Positions 36,072 through 45,709 of a stretch of 64,000 bases of DNA are shown here, one piece after another. The notes beneath the pieces were generated by a model. That model was given only the letters and a program-made list of their open reading frames with translations, was not told where the DNA came from and searched no databases. A program made the translations under genes and the position numbers. How positions within the stretch are numbered: the first letter of the stretch is position 1; each line of letters opens with the position of its first letter. The stretch is from Sediminimonas qiaohouensis DSM 21189. GTDB taxonomy: Bacteria > Pseudomonadota > Alphaproteobacteria > Rhodobacterales > Rhodobacteraceae. The stretch lies in contig NZ_AUIJ01000002.1 in assembly GCF_000423645.1 (NCBI RefSeq), forward strand, positions 186,001 to 250,000. The letters are read 5' to 3'.

Positions 36072-37181
36072 TCAGGGCATACGAAGTATCGGCTTGATCG
36101 ACGTGCCCTGATGGCTGTCGTGGATGGCGGTGTTGATCTGGTCGAAGTCGTAGAACGTCAGCAACCTGTCGAACGGAAACCGCCCGGCCTTCCACAGATC
36201 CACCAGTTTGGGGATGAAGGTGTCACCATCGGATTCGCCTTCGACCACGCCCATCAATGTTTTGCCCGTGGACATGAAATCGGTGTTATCGAGACTGATC
36301 TGCGAGCCCGGCATCGGGGCACCGAGAATGGCCGCCTTGCCGCGCGGGGCCATGGCATCGACCGCTTGGCGAATGACATCCGGCAACCCCGTGGTATCAA
36401 GCGCATAAGCAACGCCGCCGCCGGTGATCTGCTTGATCTGGTCGACCAGATCGCCCGCACTGGCGTTGATCGCGTGGGTCGCGCCCAGTTCCTTGGCGAT
36501 GCTCAGGCGGTTGTCGTGCATGTCGACCGCGATGATCGTCGTCGCACCCTGCACCTTGGCCGCCATCACCGCCGCAAGACCGACCGAGCCGGTGCCAAAG
36601 ACGACAAAGCTTTTGCCGGCCTGCACCTCAAGCGCGTTCATCACGGTGCCGGCGCCGGTCTGGATGCCGCAGGCCAGTGGCCCCATCAGCGCCAGGTCGT
36701 CCGAGGCGACATCGACCTTGACGATGTTGCGTTCATTGGCCAGCGCGTGGGTCGCGAACGACGACTGCCCAAAGAAGTTGGAGTGCACCTTGTCCTCGCC
36801 GTTCGTGAAGGCCACCGATCCATCCGGCCGCGTCCCGAAGAAGTTGCGCGGAAAGAACTCGTAGCAATAGGCCATCTCGTTGCTCTGGCACGAGGGGCAG
36901 GCGCCGCAGGTGTTGTAGGTCATCACCACGTGATCGCCGGGCTTCACCTTGGTTATCTTGTCGCCCACGGCCTCGACGATGCCCGCGCCTTCATGGCCCA
37001 GCACCACCGGCAGGGGCGTCGGAAGGTGGCCCGCCATGACGACCAGGTCGGTATGGCAAACGCCGGTCGCGACCACCTTGACCAGGATTTCATCCTCGCG
37101 CGGGGCATCGAGGGAAAGCGCTTCGATGGTCAGATCGGCGCCCGGTTCACGGGCGACCGCCGCCCTTATTTGCATGGTCAT
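36072..37181 (-). CDS. Zinc-dependent aryl-alcohol dehydrogenase (XylB-like)
   Basis: This 369-residue MDR-family enzyme has the catalytic zinc ligand pattern ATGVCHTDL and GHEGAGIVE, the structural zinc cysteines CGACPSCQSNEMAYC, and the NAD-binding FGTGSVGLAAV. It resembles benzyl-alcohol and aryl-alcohol dehydrogenases of the XylB group. It would oxidise the alcohol to the aldehyde for the neighbouring dehydrogenase. GGGAGG lies about nine bases upstream. Confidence 0.9.
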   Translation of the reverse strand: MTMQIRAAVAREPGADLTIEALSLDAPREDEILVKVVATGVCHTDLVVMAGHLPTPLPVVLGHEGAGIVEAVGDKITKVKPGDHVVMTYNTCGACPSCQSNEMAYCYEFFPRNFFGTRPDGSVAFTNGEDKVHSNFFGQSSFATHALANERNIVKVDVASDDLALMGPLACGIQTGAGTVMNALEVQAGKSFVVFGTGSVGLAAVMAAKVQGATTIIAVDMHDNRLSIAKELGATHAINASAGDLVDQIKQITGGGVAYALDTTGLPDVIRQAVDAMAPRGKAAILGAPMPGSQISLDNTDFMSTGKTLMGVVEGESDGDTFIPKLVDLWKAGRFPFDRLLTFYDFDQINTAIHDSHQGTSIKPILRMP

Positions 37182-37197
37182 TTTCGGTACCTCCCGA

Positions 37198-38676
37198 TCA
37201 GAACGGATATGGTGTGGCGGCGGGCTTTGTTGTTACCCAGACCCACTGCGTGAACTCTTCCCACAGGGCGGGGCCCGAGATACGGCACCCGTTGCCCGAC
37301 CGGCCGCGGCCGCCAAAGGGCGCCAGCGGCGAGGCCGTGACCGTTTGATCGTTGATATGCAGATGCCCCACCCGCAGACGCATGCCCAGATCGCGGGCGC
37401 GCCCGACATCCGTGCCGATGACCGACGCGACCAGGCCGAAATCGGACATATTTGCCAGTTCAACGGCGTGATCGTCGTTGTCGTATTCGGCGATCACCGC
37501 AACCGGGCCGAACATCTCTTCGTCAAAGGCACGCATGCCGGGTTTGACCCCCGACAGGACGGTGGCGGGAAAGAGCGTGCCGTTGGGCTTGCCCCCCACA
37601 TGCAGGGTGGCGCCCTTGGCGACGGCGTCCTCGACGATGCCCTCGACGCGCTTTGCCTCGGCCTCGACGATCAGCGGCCCAAGCGCGCATTCTTCCTTGG
37701 CCGGATCGCCCACCGGCAGGTGGCTGGCCTTGGTGCTAAGCGCCTCGATCAGTTGGCCGGCGGTTGCGGACGGCACCAGGATCAAGCCCGTCGCCATGCA
37801 AATCTGCCCCTGGTGCAACCATGCACCCCACGCGGCGTTCGACGCGGCCACATCGATATCCGCGTCATCCATGACGATCAGGGCGTTCTTGCCGCCCAGC
37901 TCAAGCTGCACCTTCTTGAGGTTGCGGCCGCACGCTTCGCCCACCTTCGCGCCCACCTCGGGAGATCCGGTGAACGACACCATCGCGATGTTGGGATCCT
38001 CGCACATGGCGGCGCCCACATCCGCGCCGCCCGGCACGATATGCAGCAGGCCACTGGGCAGGCCGGCATCCTCGAACGCGCGGGCAATCATCACGCCGCC
38101 GGTGATTGGCGTGCGCGGATCGGGCTTGTGCACGACGGCGTTTCCGGTTGCCAACGCCGCGGCGATGGCGCGGATCGACAGGATCAGCGGGAAGTTGAAC
38201 GGAGAGATCACGCCGACGACGCCATGGGCCACGCGGATCAGCTCCTCGCTCGCGCCGCGGCCATCGACCGAGGCAAGCGTTTGCGTCTGGTTTTCCTGCG
38301 CGGCCTCGGCGGCGGCGCGCAAAAACCCTGCGCTGTGCTCGATCTCGATGCCAGCCTTGGGCGGGATCGAGCCCGTCTCGCGGATGATCCACGGGATCAA
38401 CTCGCCTGCGTTGGCCTCGAGGATCTCGGCGGCCTTGTTGAGGATCGCCGCGCGATCTGCGGGGGCGGTTGCCTCCCACGCCGGCTGTGCGGCGCGGGCG
38501 GCTTTTGCCGCGGCGCACAGGTCCGCGGGCGTGGCGCGGCCGATGGAGGCGACATGCGCGCCGTCCGCGGGGGCCGTCACCTCATCCGCACCGCCCGAGC
38601 CATCCACCCAGCCGCCTGTGTAAATCTTTCCGCTCCACGTCCCGTCATCGAAAAATGAAAATTGCGCGCCGTCCAT
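37198..38676 (-). CDS. Benzaldehyde dehydrogenase-like (XylC group)
   Basis: This 492-residue aldehyde dehydrogenase has GVVGVISPFNFPLILS, the NAD-binding FTGSPEVGAKVG, the catalytic glutamate in LELGGKN, and the cysteine in QGQICMATG. It is most like aromatic-aldehyde dehydrogenases. The start has a GGGAGG and it is the first gene of the leftward cluster, 252 bp from the divergent regulator. Confidence 0.9.
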   Translation of the reverse strand: MDGAQFSFFDDGTWSGKIYTGGWVDGSGGADEVTAPADGAHVASIGRATPADLCAAAKAARAAQPAWEATAPADRAAILNKAAEILEANAGELIPWIIRETGSIPPKAGIEIEHSAGFLRAAAEAAQENQTQTLASVDGRGASEELIRVAHGVVGVISPFNFPLILSIRAIAAALATGNAVVHKPDPRTPITGGVMIARAFEDAGLPSGLLHIVPGGADVGAAMCEDPNIAMVSFTGSPEVGAKVGEACGRNLKKVQLELGGKNALIVMDDADIDVAASNAAWGAWLHQGQICMATGLILVPSATAGQLIEALSTKASHLPVGDPAKEECALGPLIVEAEAKRVEGIVEDAVAKGATLHVGGKPNGTLFPATVLSGVKPGMRAFDEEMFGPVAVIAEYDNDDHAVELANMSDFGLVASVIGTDVGRARDLGMRLRVGHLHINDQTVTASPLAPFGGRGRSGNGCRISGPALWEEFTQWVWVTTKPAATPYPF

Positions 38677-38927
38677 GGTCTACCTCCCTGGGTTTCTTGC
38701 AATTGGGCCATCTGCACACCGTCCTCCACGGTTGAGCCATGCAGCGGACCCCTTGTTTCAGGCAGGTACTGGGCAAAGGATTCACACGATTTCATAGATA
38801 AATTTTGTTCATCACTATAACATTTGACGTTACATATTGCTTTAACATGTAAAATATTTCTTGCGATGCGTCGCCAGCACTTCATTATTTGGTGAAACGG
38901 GACGCCCTGACATAAGGATTTGATGAA
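38677..38927. promoter_or_regulatory. AT-rich divergent promoter region between the dehydrogenase and regulator genes
   Basis: This 251-bp spacer has an AT-rich core (about 38790-38865). It contains overlapping dyads, TTACAT...ATGTAA at 38830-38852 and TAAC-N7-GTTA at about 38817, and a TTGACG followed by AT-rich DNA. On the minus strand TATAGT near 38815 is a possible -10. No canonical sigma54 -24/-12 (TGGCAC-N5-TTGC) is present. Confidence 0.5.
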
Positions 38928-40613
38928 ATGGACACGCGTATCTCGCTCACGGAGGCGTCCCGCAGGGCACCGGCGATTCTTGAAAGAGGCGACAGCCTGC
39001 TGCTGGACGAAGGCGCGCCCCCCACTTTGAACGACCTCGCCGGCGCCCTTCAGTTCGCCCTTGGCGACGGGCGCATCTGGCTCAATGACGAGCGCATGGT
39101 GATGCTGTCGACCAACGTGTTGGGCACGCTGCGCGCGAAGATGATCCAGGATGTCGGCATGGACCGCACGCGCGAGGCCTGCATGCAGGTGGGCTGGGCG
39201 CAGGGGGTTCAACTGGCCGAGTTGGTCGCGAAACGGTTCAAGCAGAAGAACGTGACGGCCGCGCTGGCGGCGGGGCCCCGGCTTCATACCATGAAGGGGT
39301 ATGCCAAGGTTGTGACGAAACGGTTCGAATTCGACGCCTCGAAGAAGGAGTATCTTGGCGAATTCCACTGGCACGACAGCGTCGAAGGCACCGAGTATGT
39401 GCGCCATATCGGCATATGCGATTGCCCGGTCTGCTGGATGCAGGTGGCCGTGCCGTCGGGGTATACCAGCACCCTGCTCGGGTATCCGGTGATATTCCGA
39501 GAGATGGAATGCGTGGGCCAGGGCGCCGCGCGCTGCGTGGTCATCGGCAAGGACGCCGACAGCTGGGGCGACGAGGTGTCCGAACTGGACACCTTCGGCA
39601 TAAGGGGAAGAAGCCCCGCCAAATCAGGTCCCTGGGTGCCGCCAAGCGATTTCACCGTCTCGCAAGGGCCGACCCTTCGGGATATGGATAGCATCGTGGG
39701 CAAGTCGGCCTCGATCCAGCGGGCGCAGCGCCTTGTCGACAAGGTTGCCGCGTTTCGCGAGCCAGTCCTCTTGATGGGCGAGACGGGCACCGGCAAAGAG
39801 CATTTCGCGCGCTACCTTCACAAATGCGGGGTGGATGCCGACGGACCCTTTGTGCCGGTCAATTGCTCGGCCTTCACCGGCACGCCGGAGGCCGAAGCCG
39901 AAACCCTGTTCGGCGCTTCCGGCCTTTTGAAAAAGGCGCATGGCGGGACGCTGTTCTTGAATGATTTAGTCGCTCTACCGGCGGGGATGCAGGCCAAGCT
40001 TGCGCTAGAGCTGCATGACCGGGACCGCACGCAACGCCCTTACAGGATTGTTGCGGCCACCGGGGTGCACCCGCTGGACGCGGTGACAGAAGGCGCACTT
40101 CGCGCGGATTTGCAGTACTTCCTTTCGGTCCTGCCGATCCAGATCCCGCCGCTACGAGAGCGCCGCGATGATATCCCCGAACTGATCAAGCACTTCCTGA
40201 ACCTGCACCGGGCAAGACATTCCAAGCCCTTGGACGGGTTGACCGGGCCGCTTTACGATATGCTGCTGCGCTATGATTATCCCGGCAACCTGCGGGAGCT
40301 GTCGAACCTGATCGAGCGCGGCGTGATCTATGCCGAGCCGGGCGGCATGATCGACATCGCCCACGTCTTTTCAGTCATCGAGAGAGCGCCGCAGAACGCG
40401 GGCCGCGTGCACAAGAACGGGGGATTCTACCGGCCGAAGCCCAGCGCCGAGGTCTACGGCAGCCGAACCCTCGAAGATATCGAGGTTGAAGCGGTGCGAT
40501 CGGCATTGATCGAGGCGGATTGGAATGTCTCGGGCGCCGCGCGCAGGCTTGGGCTGTCGCGGGCCAAGCTCGACTACAGGATGAAGAAATTCGGCATCGA
40601 GCGCGATCTTTAA
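38928..40613 (+). CDS. XylR/DmpR-type regulator with degenerate AAA+ domain
   Basis: This 561-residue regulator has an XylR_N sensory domain (20-130), a V4R domain (CPVCWMQVAVPSGYTSTLLGY), an AAA+ domain (from IVGKSASIQRAQRLV near 260) and a Fis-type helix-turn-helix (VSGAARRLGLSRAKLDYRMKKFG). Walker A GETGTGKEHFA is intact, but the GAFTGA loop is missing: LFGASGLLKKAHGGTLF joins over a deletion of about a dozen residues. Walker B is FLND instead of FLDE, and the second arginine of the R-finger (LYYRL) is QYFL. It is divergent from the alcohol/aldehyde genes and probably activates them in response to an aromatic effector. Confidence 0.9.
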   Translation: MDTRISLTEASRRAPAILERGDSLLLDEGAPPTLNDLAGALQFALGDGRIWLNDERMVMLSTNVLGTLRAKMIQDVGMDRTREACMQVGWAQGVQLAELVAKRFKQKNVTAALAAGPRLHTMKGYAKVVTKRFEFDASKKEYLGEFHWHDSVEGTEYVRHIGICDCPVCWMQVAVPSGYTSTLLGYPVIFREMECVGQGAARCVVIGKDADSWGDEVSELDTFGIRGRSPAKSGPWVPPSDFTVSQGPTLRDMDSIVGKSASIQRAQRLVDKVAAFREPVLLMGETGTGKEHFARYLHKCGVDADGPFVPVNCSAFTGTPEAEAETLFGASGLLKKAHGGTLFLNDLVALPAGMQAKLALELHDRDRTQRPYRIVAATGVHPLDAVTEGALRADLQYFLSVLPIQIPPLRERRDDIPELIKHFLNLHRARHSKPLDGLTGPLYDMLLRYDYPGNLRELSNLIERGVIYAEPGGMIDIAHVFSVIERAPQNAGRVHKNGGFYRPKPSAEVYGSRTLEDIEVEAVRSALIEADWNVSGAARRLGLSRAKLDYRMKKFGIERDL

Positions 40614-40630
40614 GGCCTTCGTGCGGGGGA

Positions 40631-41569
40631 TTACAGCTCGATCGAGAGGCGTTTGATCATCCTGTCGCGCTCGGCCAGGGCATCCTTGGCGGCGTCCGGC
40701 ATGACGGCGGCGCAGCCATTGATCACGCATTCCGACACGGCGATGAAGCTGGTCAGGGAATTGGAAATGAAGCTGCTGGCATGCGGGATACCAAGCGCCG
40801 CGCGCGACGTGTCCACCAGCGGCGACGACACCGTATCGGTCAGCGCCACCACCGCCACGCCCTTGTCTGCGGCGGCGCGGGCTACCTCGACCACCTGCGC
40901 CGAATAGGGCGCGCAACTGGTGGTGATCAACGTGTCGCCCGGTGCCAGCGCCGCGACGCCCTCGGCGGTGCCAAGCGAATTGCCATCCAGCAGGTTGACG
41001 TCCGAGCGGATCATCCGCAGGCCGTAGACAAGGAAGCTGGCAACCGCGTGAAACTGCCGGATGCCGTGCACCGCCACGCGCGGCGCGGTGGTGATAAGGC
41101 GCACGGCCTCGTCAAACGCGGCGCTGTCGAACCCTTCGACAAAGCGGTCGATATTGGCCTGGTTCTCGCGGCATAGCTGCGTCGCACCGGCCCGGCTCGG
41201 CGCATCGCCGCTTTCCAGCGCGGCGCGCGCCTGCCGGGTGTAGAACGCCCCCGGCGCCGCCATTGAGGCGCTGAGCAGCACCTCCTGGAACGCGGCAAAA
41301 CCGGAATAACCAAGCGTGCGCGCCAGCCGCGTTATGGTCGAGGGGTTGACCTCAAGGCGGTTGGCCAGCGCGGTGATCGACAAAAGCGAGGGATCGCCCT
41401 GAAGATCAAGAATACGGCCAAGCGCCGTGCGCGCCTTGGGGCCAAGAACGATATCGGATTCGCCGCGCGCGATGCGCAACAGCAGATCACGCAGCCCCGC
41501 GACCGTGTCCGGCGCCTCAGGCGCGTTCGTAGCCGCCTGAGCAGGCGGGCGTTTCCGAGATCCGGTCAT
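40631..41569 (-). CDS. RpiR/MurR-family transcriptional regulator
   Basis: The 312-residue protein has an N-terminal RpiR helix-turn-helix (SLLSITALANRLEVNPSTITRLARTLGYSGFAAFQEVLL in parts) and a C-terminal SIS domain (RVAVHGIRQFHAVASFLVYGLRM, TLITTSCAPYSAQVVEVARAAADKG). Its start lies inside the end of the hydrolase gene (52-base overlap), so it is translated as part of that operon. It would sense a phosphorylated sugar-like or other small ligand and control the cluster. It converges on the XylR-type gene with only 17 bp between. Confidence 0.9.
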   Translation of the reverse strand: MTGSRKRPPAQAATNAPEAPDTVAGLRDLLLRIARGESDIVLGPKARTALGRILDLQGDPSLLSITALANRLEVNPSTITRLARTLGYSGFAAFQEVLLSASMAAPGAFYTRQARAALESGDAPSRAGATQLCRENQANIDRFVEGFDSAAFDEAVRLITTAPRVAVHGIRQFHAVASFLVYGLRMIRSDVNLLDGNSLGTAEGVAALAPGDTLITTSCAPYSAQVVEVARAAADKGVAVVALTDTVSSPLVDTSRAALGIPHASSFISNSLTSFIAVSECVINGCAAVMPDAAKDALAERDRMIKRLSIEL

Positions 41570-42539
41570 AAACTGTCCACTTCAGGCCCTGTTGTCCAAC
41601 ATGAACAAGGGCAGTCGCAAGCGTATTCTCGCAATCGGGATCGTCGGCATCGTCCCGACGGATCGGCAGGCCGCCGCCGCCCGTGTCCCGCAAGATCGCC
41701 AGCGGCGCGGCATCGGGCCGCGACACCAGCGTCTCGGCGCGCGCCTGGCGGTCATGCGACGACTGCGTTATCGTTTGCGGCACATCGAGGTGCAGCGCGT
41801 GATTGGCGTGCGCCATCGGCTGCGTCACCTCGCGGATCGCCGGGGCGCCGGTGCCGAACTCCACGCTGACGATCCGCCCTGCCCCGGCCTGGGCCAGCGT
41901 GAAGTGAAACCCCCCGCTTGGCGGCGCGGCGCTCAGTATCGCAAGCGCCCCGTCGATACCGGCGGCCTGCAACACGGCGCGGCCCAGAACCATGCGCGGC
42001 ATGCGCGGCGTGATCGCCGTCAGGCGCAGGTTGTTGACCGCCTGCACCAACCCGCCATCCGTTACCGCAAAGGTATGCCCCGGCAGGGAGCCGGGATAGC
42101 AAAACGCGGTGAACCCCGGCTCATCTCCAGGCTGCACCCTGGCCATGAAACAGGCGCCGCGAAAGAACGGCAATCCGTCCTCGTTATGGGCGACGACGGG
42201 GTTTGTGCCGGGCAACGCAACCGTGGTGCACCCATCCGGCACGCTGGCAAGCAGATCGCCCCGGCAGTTCCACGCCATGACCTCCGCTATTGGCAAATCA
42301 AGCCCCTTGGCCATGCCCCGCAGCTCTTGCCAGATACCGGGATATGCGGCGCGAACGGCGCGCGTCATGTCGGCCACGCGGGGGCGCAACCGCGGCGCGT
42401 TCACGGACTTCCAGATATCCGATCCGATCAGATGGCGATGCACCGCGCCGCGCCCGGCGCGGCCCAAGGCATAGCCCACCTCGTCCGGCGTGCCGGTTGC
42501 ATGCACCCGGCCCAAATCGCCCCGGGCGTTATTCGACAT
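41517..42539 (-). CDS. C45-family self-processing amide hydrolase or acyltransferase
   Basis: This 340-residue Ntn-hydrolase related to acyl-CoA:6-aminopenicillanate acyltransferase is predicted to cut itself before Cys104 ([11 protein letters not shown]). After this come [36 protein letters not shown], and [19 protein letters not shown]. Such enzymes hydrolyse or transfer acyl groups on amides. The gene overlaps the ATPase gene (11 bp) and the RpiR gene (53 bp). The substrate is probably delivered by the ABC importer, or generated from it. The exact amide is unknown. Confidence 0.85.
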   Translation of the reverse strand: MSNNARGDLGRVHATGTPDEVGYALGRAGRGAVHRHLIGSDIWKSVNAPRLRPRVADMTRAVRAAYPGIWQELRGMAKGLDLPIAEVMAWNCRGDLLASVPDGCTTVALPGTNPVVAHNEDGLPFFRGACFMARVQPGDEPGFTAFCYPGSLPGHTFAVTDGGLVQAVNNLRLTAITPRMPRMVLGRAVLQAAGIDGALAILSAAPPSGGFHFTLAQAGAGRIVSVEFGTGAPAIREVTQPMAHANHALHLDVPQTITQSSHDRQARAETLVSRPDAAPLAILRDTGGGGLPIRRDDADDPDCENTLATALVHVGQQGLKWTVYDRISETPACSGGYERA

Positions 42540-43257
42540 GTTGCAAAAAGTCCTTCATCCGGTCGTTGGGCGGGGTATCGATCACCTCGCGCGGGGTTCC
42601 ATCGACGGCGATCTTACCGTGCTCCATGAAGATCAGGCGCGTGCCGACCTGTTTGGCAAAGCTCATCTCGTGGGTGACGACGACCATTGTCATCCCCTCC
42701 TGCGCAAGCGCCCGCATGACGTTGAGCACCTCTTGCTTGAGCTCGGGATCAAGCGCCGAGGTCGGCTCGTCGAACAGCATCACCTTGGGCTTGATCGCCA
42801 GGGCGCGGGCAATCGCGACGCGCTGCTGTTGACCACCCGAAAGCTCGGCCGGATAGTGATCGGCCTTGTCGGCCAACCCGACCTTGACCAGCAGATCGCG
42901 CGCCTGCTCGCGCGCTGCGGACCGGGACAAGCCGCGCACCTTTTGCGGCCCGAACGCCACGTTTTCCAACGCGGAGAGCTGCGGAAACAGGTTGAATTGC
43001 TGGAACACCATGCCCGCCTCTTGCCGGATCTCGCGCAGTATCCGGGCGCCTTGGGTGACGCTGTTGCCATCGACCACCAGGTCGCCGCCCGTGATCATCT
43101 CAAGGCCGTTTATGCACCGCAGCAGAGTTGATTTACCAGAGCCGGAAGGGCCGACCAGCACGACAACCTCGCCCTCGTCGATCGACAGCGTGACCTCGTC
43201 CAGAACCTTGAGTGGGCCAAAATGCTTGGAGGTATTGCGAAACTCGATGATGCTCAT
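42529..43257 (-). CDS. Polar amino-acid ABC transporter ATPase (GlnQ-like)
   Basis: The 242-residue ATPase starts [14 protein letters not shown]. Walker A is [11 protein letters not shown], signature [15 protein letters not shown], Walker [16 protein letters not shown] and switch VVTHEMSFA. It has the PAAT-family [16 protein letters not shown]. It overlaps the permease start by four bases and the hydrolase by eleven. Confidence 0.95.
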   Translation of the reverse strand: MSIIEFRNTSKHFGPLKVLDEVTLSIDEGEVVVLVGPSGSGKSTLLRCINGLEMITGGDLVVDGNSVTQGARILREIRQEAGMVFQQFNLFPQLSALENVAFGPQKVRGLSRSAAREQARDLLVKVGLADKADHYPAELSGGQQQRVAIARALAIKPKVMLFDEPTSALDPELKQEVLNVMRALAQEGMTMVVVTHEMSFAKQVGTRLIFMEHGKIAVDGTPREVIDTPPNDRMKDFLQHVE

Positions 43258-43910
43258 AGGATCCTCATGCGTTTCTCGATGGTGCGCAGGATCAGGCTCA
43301 GGCTGCCGGTCATGATCAGGTAGATCACCGCGACTGCGGACCATATCTCAACGGCACGAAAGTTGGCGGCCATGATTTCCTGCCCTGTCCGGGTCAACTC
43401 GCCCACGCCGATCACGATGAAAAGCGATGTGTCCTTGAGACTGACGATGAACTGATTGCCCAGTGGCGGGATCAGGCGGCGAAACGCCAGTGGCCCGACG
43501 ATGTATGTCAGCACCTTCCAGTATGGCAGCCCGATCGCCAGCCCCGCCTCGGTCAGGCCGCGGCCGATGGACAGGAACGCGCCGCGGACGATCTCGGCGA
43601 TGTAGGCGCCCGCGTTGACGACGATCGCCAGTACCGCGGCCGTCATCGGATCGATCCGCAGATCGGCCAGCACCGGCAGCGCGAAGTACAAAAACATCAC
43701 CTGCACCACGATCGGCGTACCGCGGATCACCTCGATATAGGCGAACGCGATCATGTTGAGGATGCGCCCCCCGTAGGCGCGCATCAGCCCCGCAAGAGTG
43801 CCCAGCACGAGCCCCCCGACAAGGCCGACGACGGTGATGTACAGGGTTGTCCTGGCGCCGGCAAACAGTTGCGGCAAGTAGTCCAGGATGACGGACCAAT
43901 CCGTTTCCAT
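43254..43910 (-). CDS. Polar amino-acid ABC transporter permease
   Basis: This 218-residue PAAT permease starts [27 protein letters not shown] 43910 has AAAGGAAA at the proper distance, whereas ATG 43928 has no ribosome site. It has five helices and the EAA loop [29 protein letters not shown]. Only one permease gene is present, so it would act as a homodimer. Confidence 0.93.
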   Translation of the reverse strand: METDWSVILDYLPQLFAGARTTLYITVVGLVGGLVLGTLAGLMRAYGGRILNMIAFAYIEVIRGTPIVVQVMFLYFALPVLADLRIDPMTAAVLAIVVNAGAYIAEIVRGAFLSIGRGLTEAGLAIGLPYWKVLTYIVGPLAFRRLIPPLGNQFIVSLKDTSLFIVIGVGELTRTGQEIMAANFRAVEIWSAVAVIYLIMTGSLSLILRTIEKRMRIL

Positions 43911-43973
43911 GGCGGTTTCCTTTGTCATGGAGGGGGCAGGCGCACCGGGCGCCCGCCCCTTCTGTTTGCGCGA

Positions 43974-44711
43974 TCAGTTGGAGGGCGCGGAGCCGAACCA
44001 CTTGGAATAGATGGCGTCATAGCGGCCATCCGCGCGCATCTTGGCAAGCGCCTCGTTCACCGGGCCGACCAAATCGCTGCCCTTGGGGAACCCGATCCCG
44101 TATTGATGGGCCATCATCTGTGTGCCCACGGCCTTGACCTGCCCGTTTCCGGCCTTGGCGATGTAATAAAGCACGTTGGGCGTGTCATGCATCGCGGCAT
44201 CGACGCGGCCGGTGCGCAGCTCAAGATAGGCGTTGTCGATGTTGGGGAACTTGCGCAGCTCGGTGCCCTCGAAATTCTCTTCGGCATAATCGGACGCCGA
44301 CGTTCCCGTTTTCACCGCAAGCGTTTTGCCATCAAGATCGGCAGGGCCCGAGACATCGCTATCGCTGGGAACCATCAGCAGAAAGCCACTGTCATAATAG
44401 CCGTCGGAGAAATCGATCACTTCCTCGCGCGATGGCTTGATCGTGATCCCGGCCAGTGCGACATCCACCTGCCCCGTTTGCAGGGCGGGAATGATGCCGT
44501 TGAAATCCATCGGGCGCAGCTCGTAGCTGGCGCCGATTTCCTCGGCGATGGCATCCCACATATCGATGTCGAAACCCGTGTATGCGCCGTCTTTCTTGAA
44601 CTCGAACGGCACAAAGGCCGTATCGGTGGCGATAACGAGGTCCTGCGCGGCGGCGACGCTGGCCGTGACCGCAAAGGCGGCGGCGGCGGCGATTTTGTAA
44701 AGAGGTTTCAT
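43974..44711 (-). CDS. Periplasmic amino-acid-binding protein (GlnH-like)
   Basis: This 245-residue receptor starts [23 protein letters not shown], a Sec signal. The mature domain has [54 protein letters not shown] and ends YSKWFGSAP. The R of ITIKPSR would be the carboxylate-binding arginine region of PAAT receptors. It is the first gene of the leftward operon. Confidence 0.93.
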   Translation of the reverse strand: MKPLYKIAAAAAFAVTASVAAAQDLVIATDTAFVPFEFKKDGAYTGFDIDMWDAIAEEIGASYELRPMDFNGIIPALQTGQVDVALAGITIKPSREEVIDFSDGYYDSGFLLMVPSDSDVSGPADLDGKTLAVKTGTSASDYAEENFEGTELRKFPNIDNAYLELRTGRVDAAMHDTPNVLYYIAKAGNGQVKAVGTQMMAHQYGIGFPKGSDLVGPVNEALAKMRADGRYDAIYSKWFGSAPSN

Positions 44712-44765
44712 GTCAACTCCCGTGTTGGTGATCGTTTTGGATCGACTGGTGCATTTGCCCTAATC

Positions 44766-44813
44766 GTGCAAAATAATTTGCACAACGTGATTATAAATGC
44801 AAATCTTTTGCGT
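44766..44813. promoter_or_regulatory. Paired dyad operators between the receptor and BKACE genes
   Basis: GTGCAAAATAATTTGCAC (44766-44783) is a near-perfect dyad. ATGCAAATCTTTTGCGT (44797-44813) is a second copy about three helical turns away. They share TGCAAA...TTTGC half-sites and sit between divergent genes. The RpiR regulator encoded at the end of the operon is the natural candidate to bind here. Confidence 0.55.
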
Positions 44814-44923
44814 ACCCCGTGAATTTCCCCTGTGGGAGGTACGTTTATGCTTGCCCAAACGGCCCGAATCGGATGCCCCGCACAGGCGGATCATCGCAGC
44901 ACCTGCAAACGAGAGCGCACAAC

Positions 44924-45709
44924 ATGACACCGCTGCCCAAACTGATGGTCGCGCCCAACGGCGCGACGCGCGGCAAGGCCGACCACCCTGCCCTGCCGAT
45001 CACGATCCCCGAGATCGTGGAAACCGCCAAGGCCTGTCACGCGGCGGGCGCAGGCGGGCTGCACGCACATGTGCGCGACGCGATGGGGCATCATGTCCTT
45101 GATGCCGCGCTCTATCGCGAGTTGCTGTTGGAGATGGCGCAAAAGGTGCCGGGCATGTCCGTGCAGATCACGACCGAGGCGCAGGGCCGCTATACCCCGC
45201 AACAACAACGCGCGCTAGTCCGTGCCGTGCGGCCCGCCATGGTATCCGCCGCATTGCGCGAGATGCTCGCCGACGACGACAGGCCTGCGGCAAGACGGTT
45301 CTACCATGAGACGGCCGAGGCCGGCATCGCCGTGCAGCATATCCTTTATGACACCGCCGATATCGCGCGCCTGGCCGATGAGGCGGTGCACGGGACACTC
45401 CCGGAGGGACCGGCCACCATCCTGCTTGTCCTTGGACGGTACAAGGATGGCAAACGCGCGGTGCCCGCCGATCTGGACCCGATGCTAGACACCGTACGAG
45501 CCCGCCTGCCCGGGGCCGACTGGGCGGTTTGTGCATTCGGCCCGCGCGAGACGGAGTGCCTGCTGCACGCCGACATGAGCGGCGGCAAGCTGCGCGTGGG
45601 GTTTGAGAACAACCTGCTGCAACGCGACGGGCAGGTGGCCCCCGACAACGCCGCGCGGGTTGCCGAGATTGCCCGGCTGACCGGGTTGGCGCCTACTTTG
45701 TCAGGATAA
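44924..45709 (+). CDS. BKACE-family beta-keto acid cleavage enzyme (DUF849)
   Basis: This 261-residue TIM-barrel enzyme starts MTPLPKLMVAPNGATRGKADH. The zinc-binding HAHVRD is present (GGLHAHVRDAMG). Relatives cleave beta-keto acids with acetyl-CoA to acetoacetate and an acyl-CoA. The later TGLAP end and DNAARVAEIARL are typical. It is divergent from the ABC/C45/RpiR operon with a shared dyad. The 3' end overlaps the hemP stop by 17 bases on the other strand. Confidence 0.85.
   Translation: MTPLPKLMVAPNGATRGKADHPALPITIPEIVETAKACHAAGAGGLHAHVRDAMGHHVLDAALYRELLLEMAQKVPGMSVQITTEAQGRYTPQQQRALVRAVRPAMVSAALREMLADDDRPAARRFYHETAEAGIAVQHILYDTADIARLADEAVHGTLPEGPATILLVLGRYKDGKRAVPADLDPMLDTVRARLPGADWAVCAFGPRETECLLHADMSGGKLRVGFENNLLQRDGQVAPDNAARVAEIARLTGLAPTLSG

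Noticed and set aside
38677-38740. Possible sigma54 promoter on the minus strand (TGGCCCAATTGC)
   Set aside because: The GG and GC elements are about three bases too close for a -24/-12 promoter.
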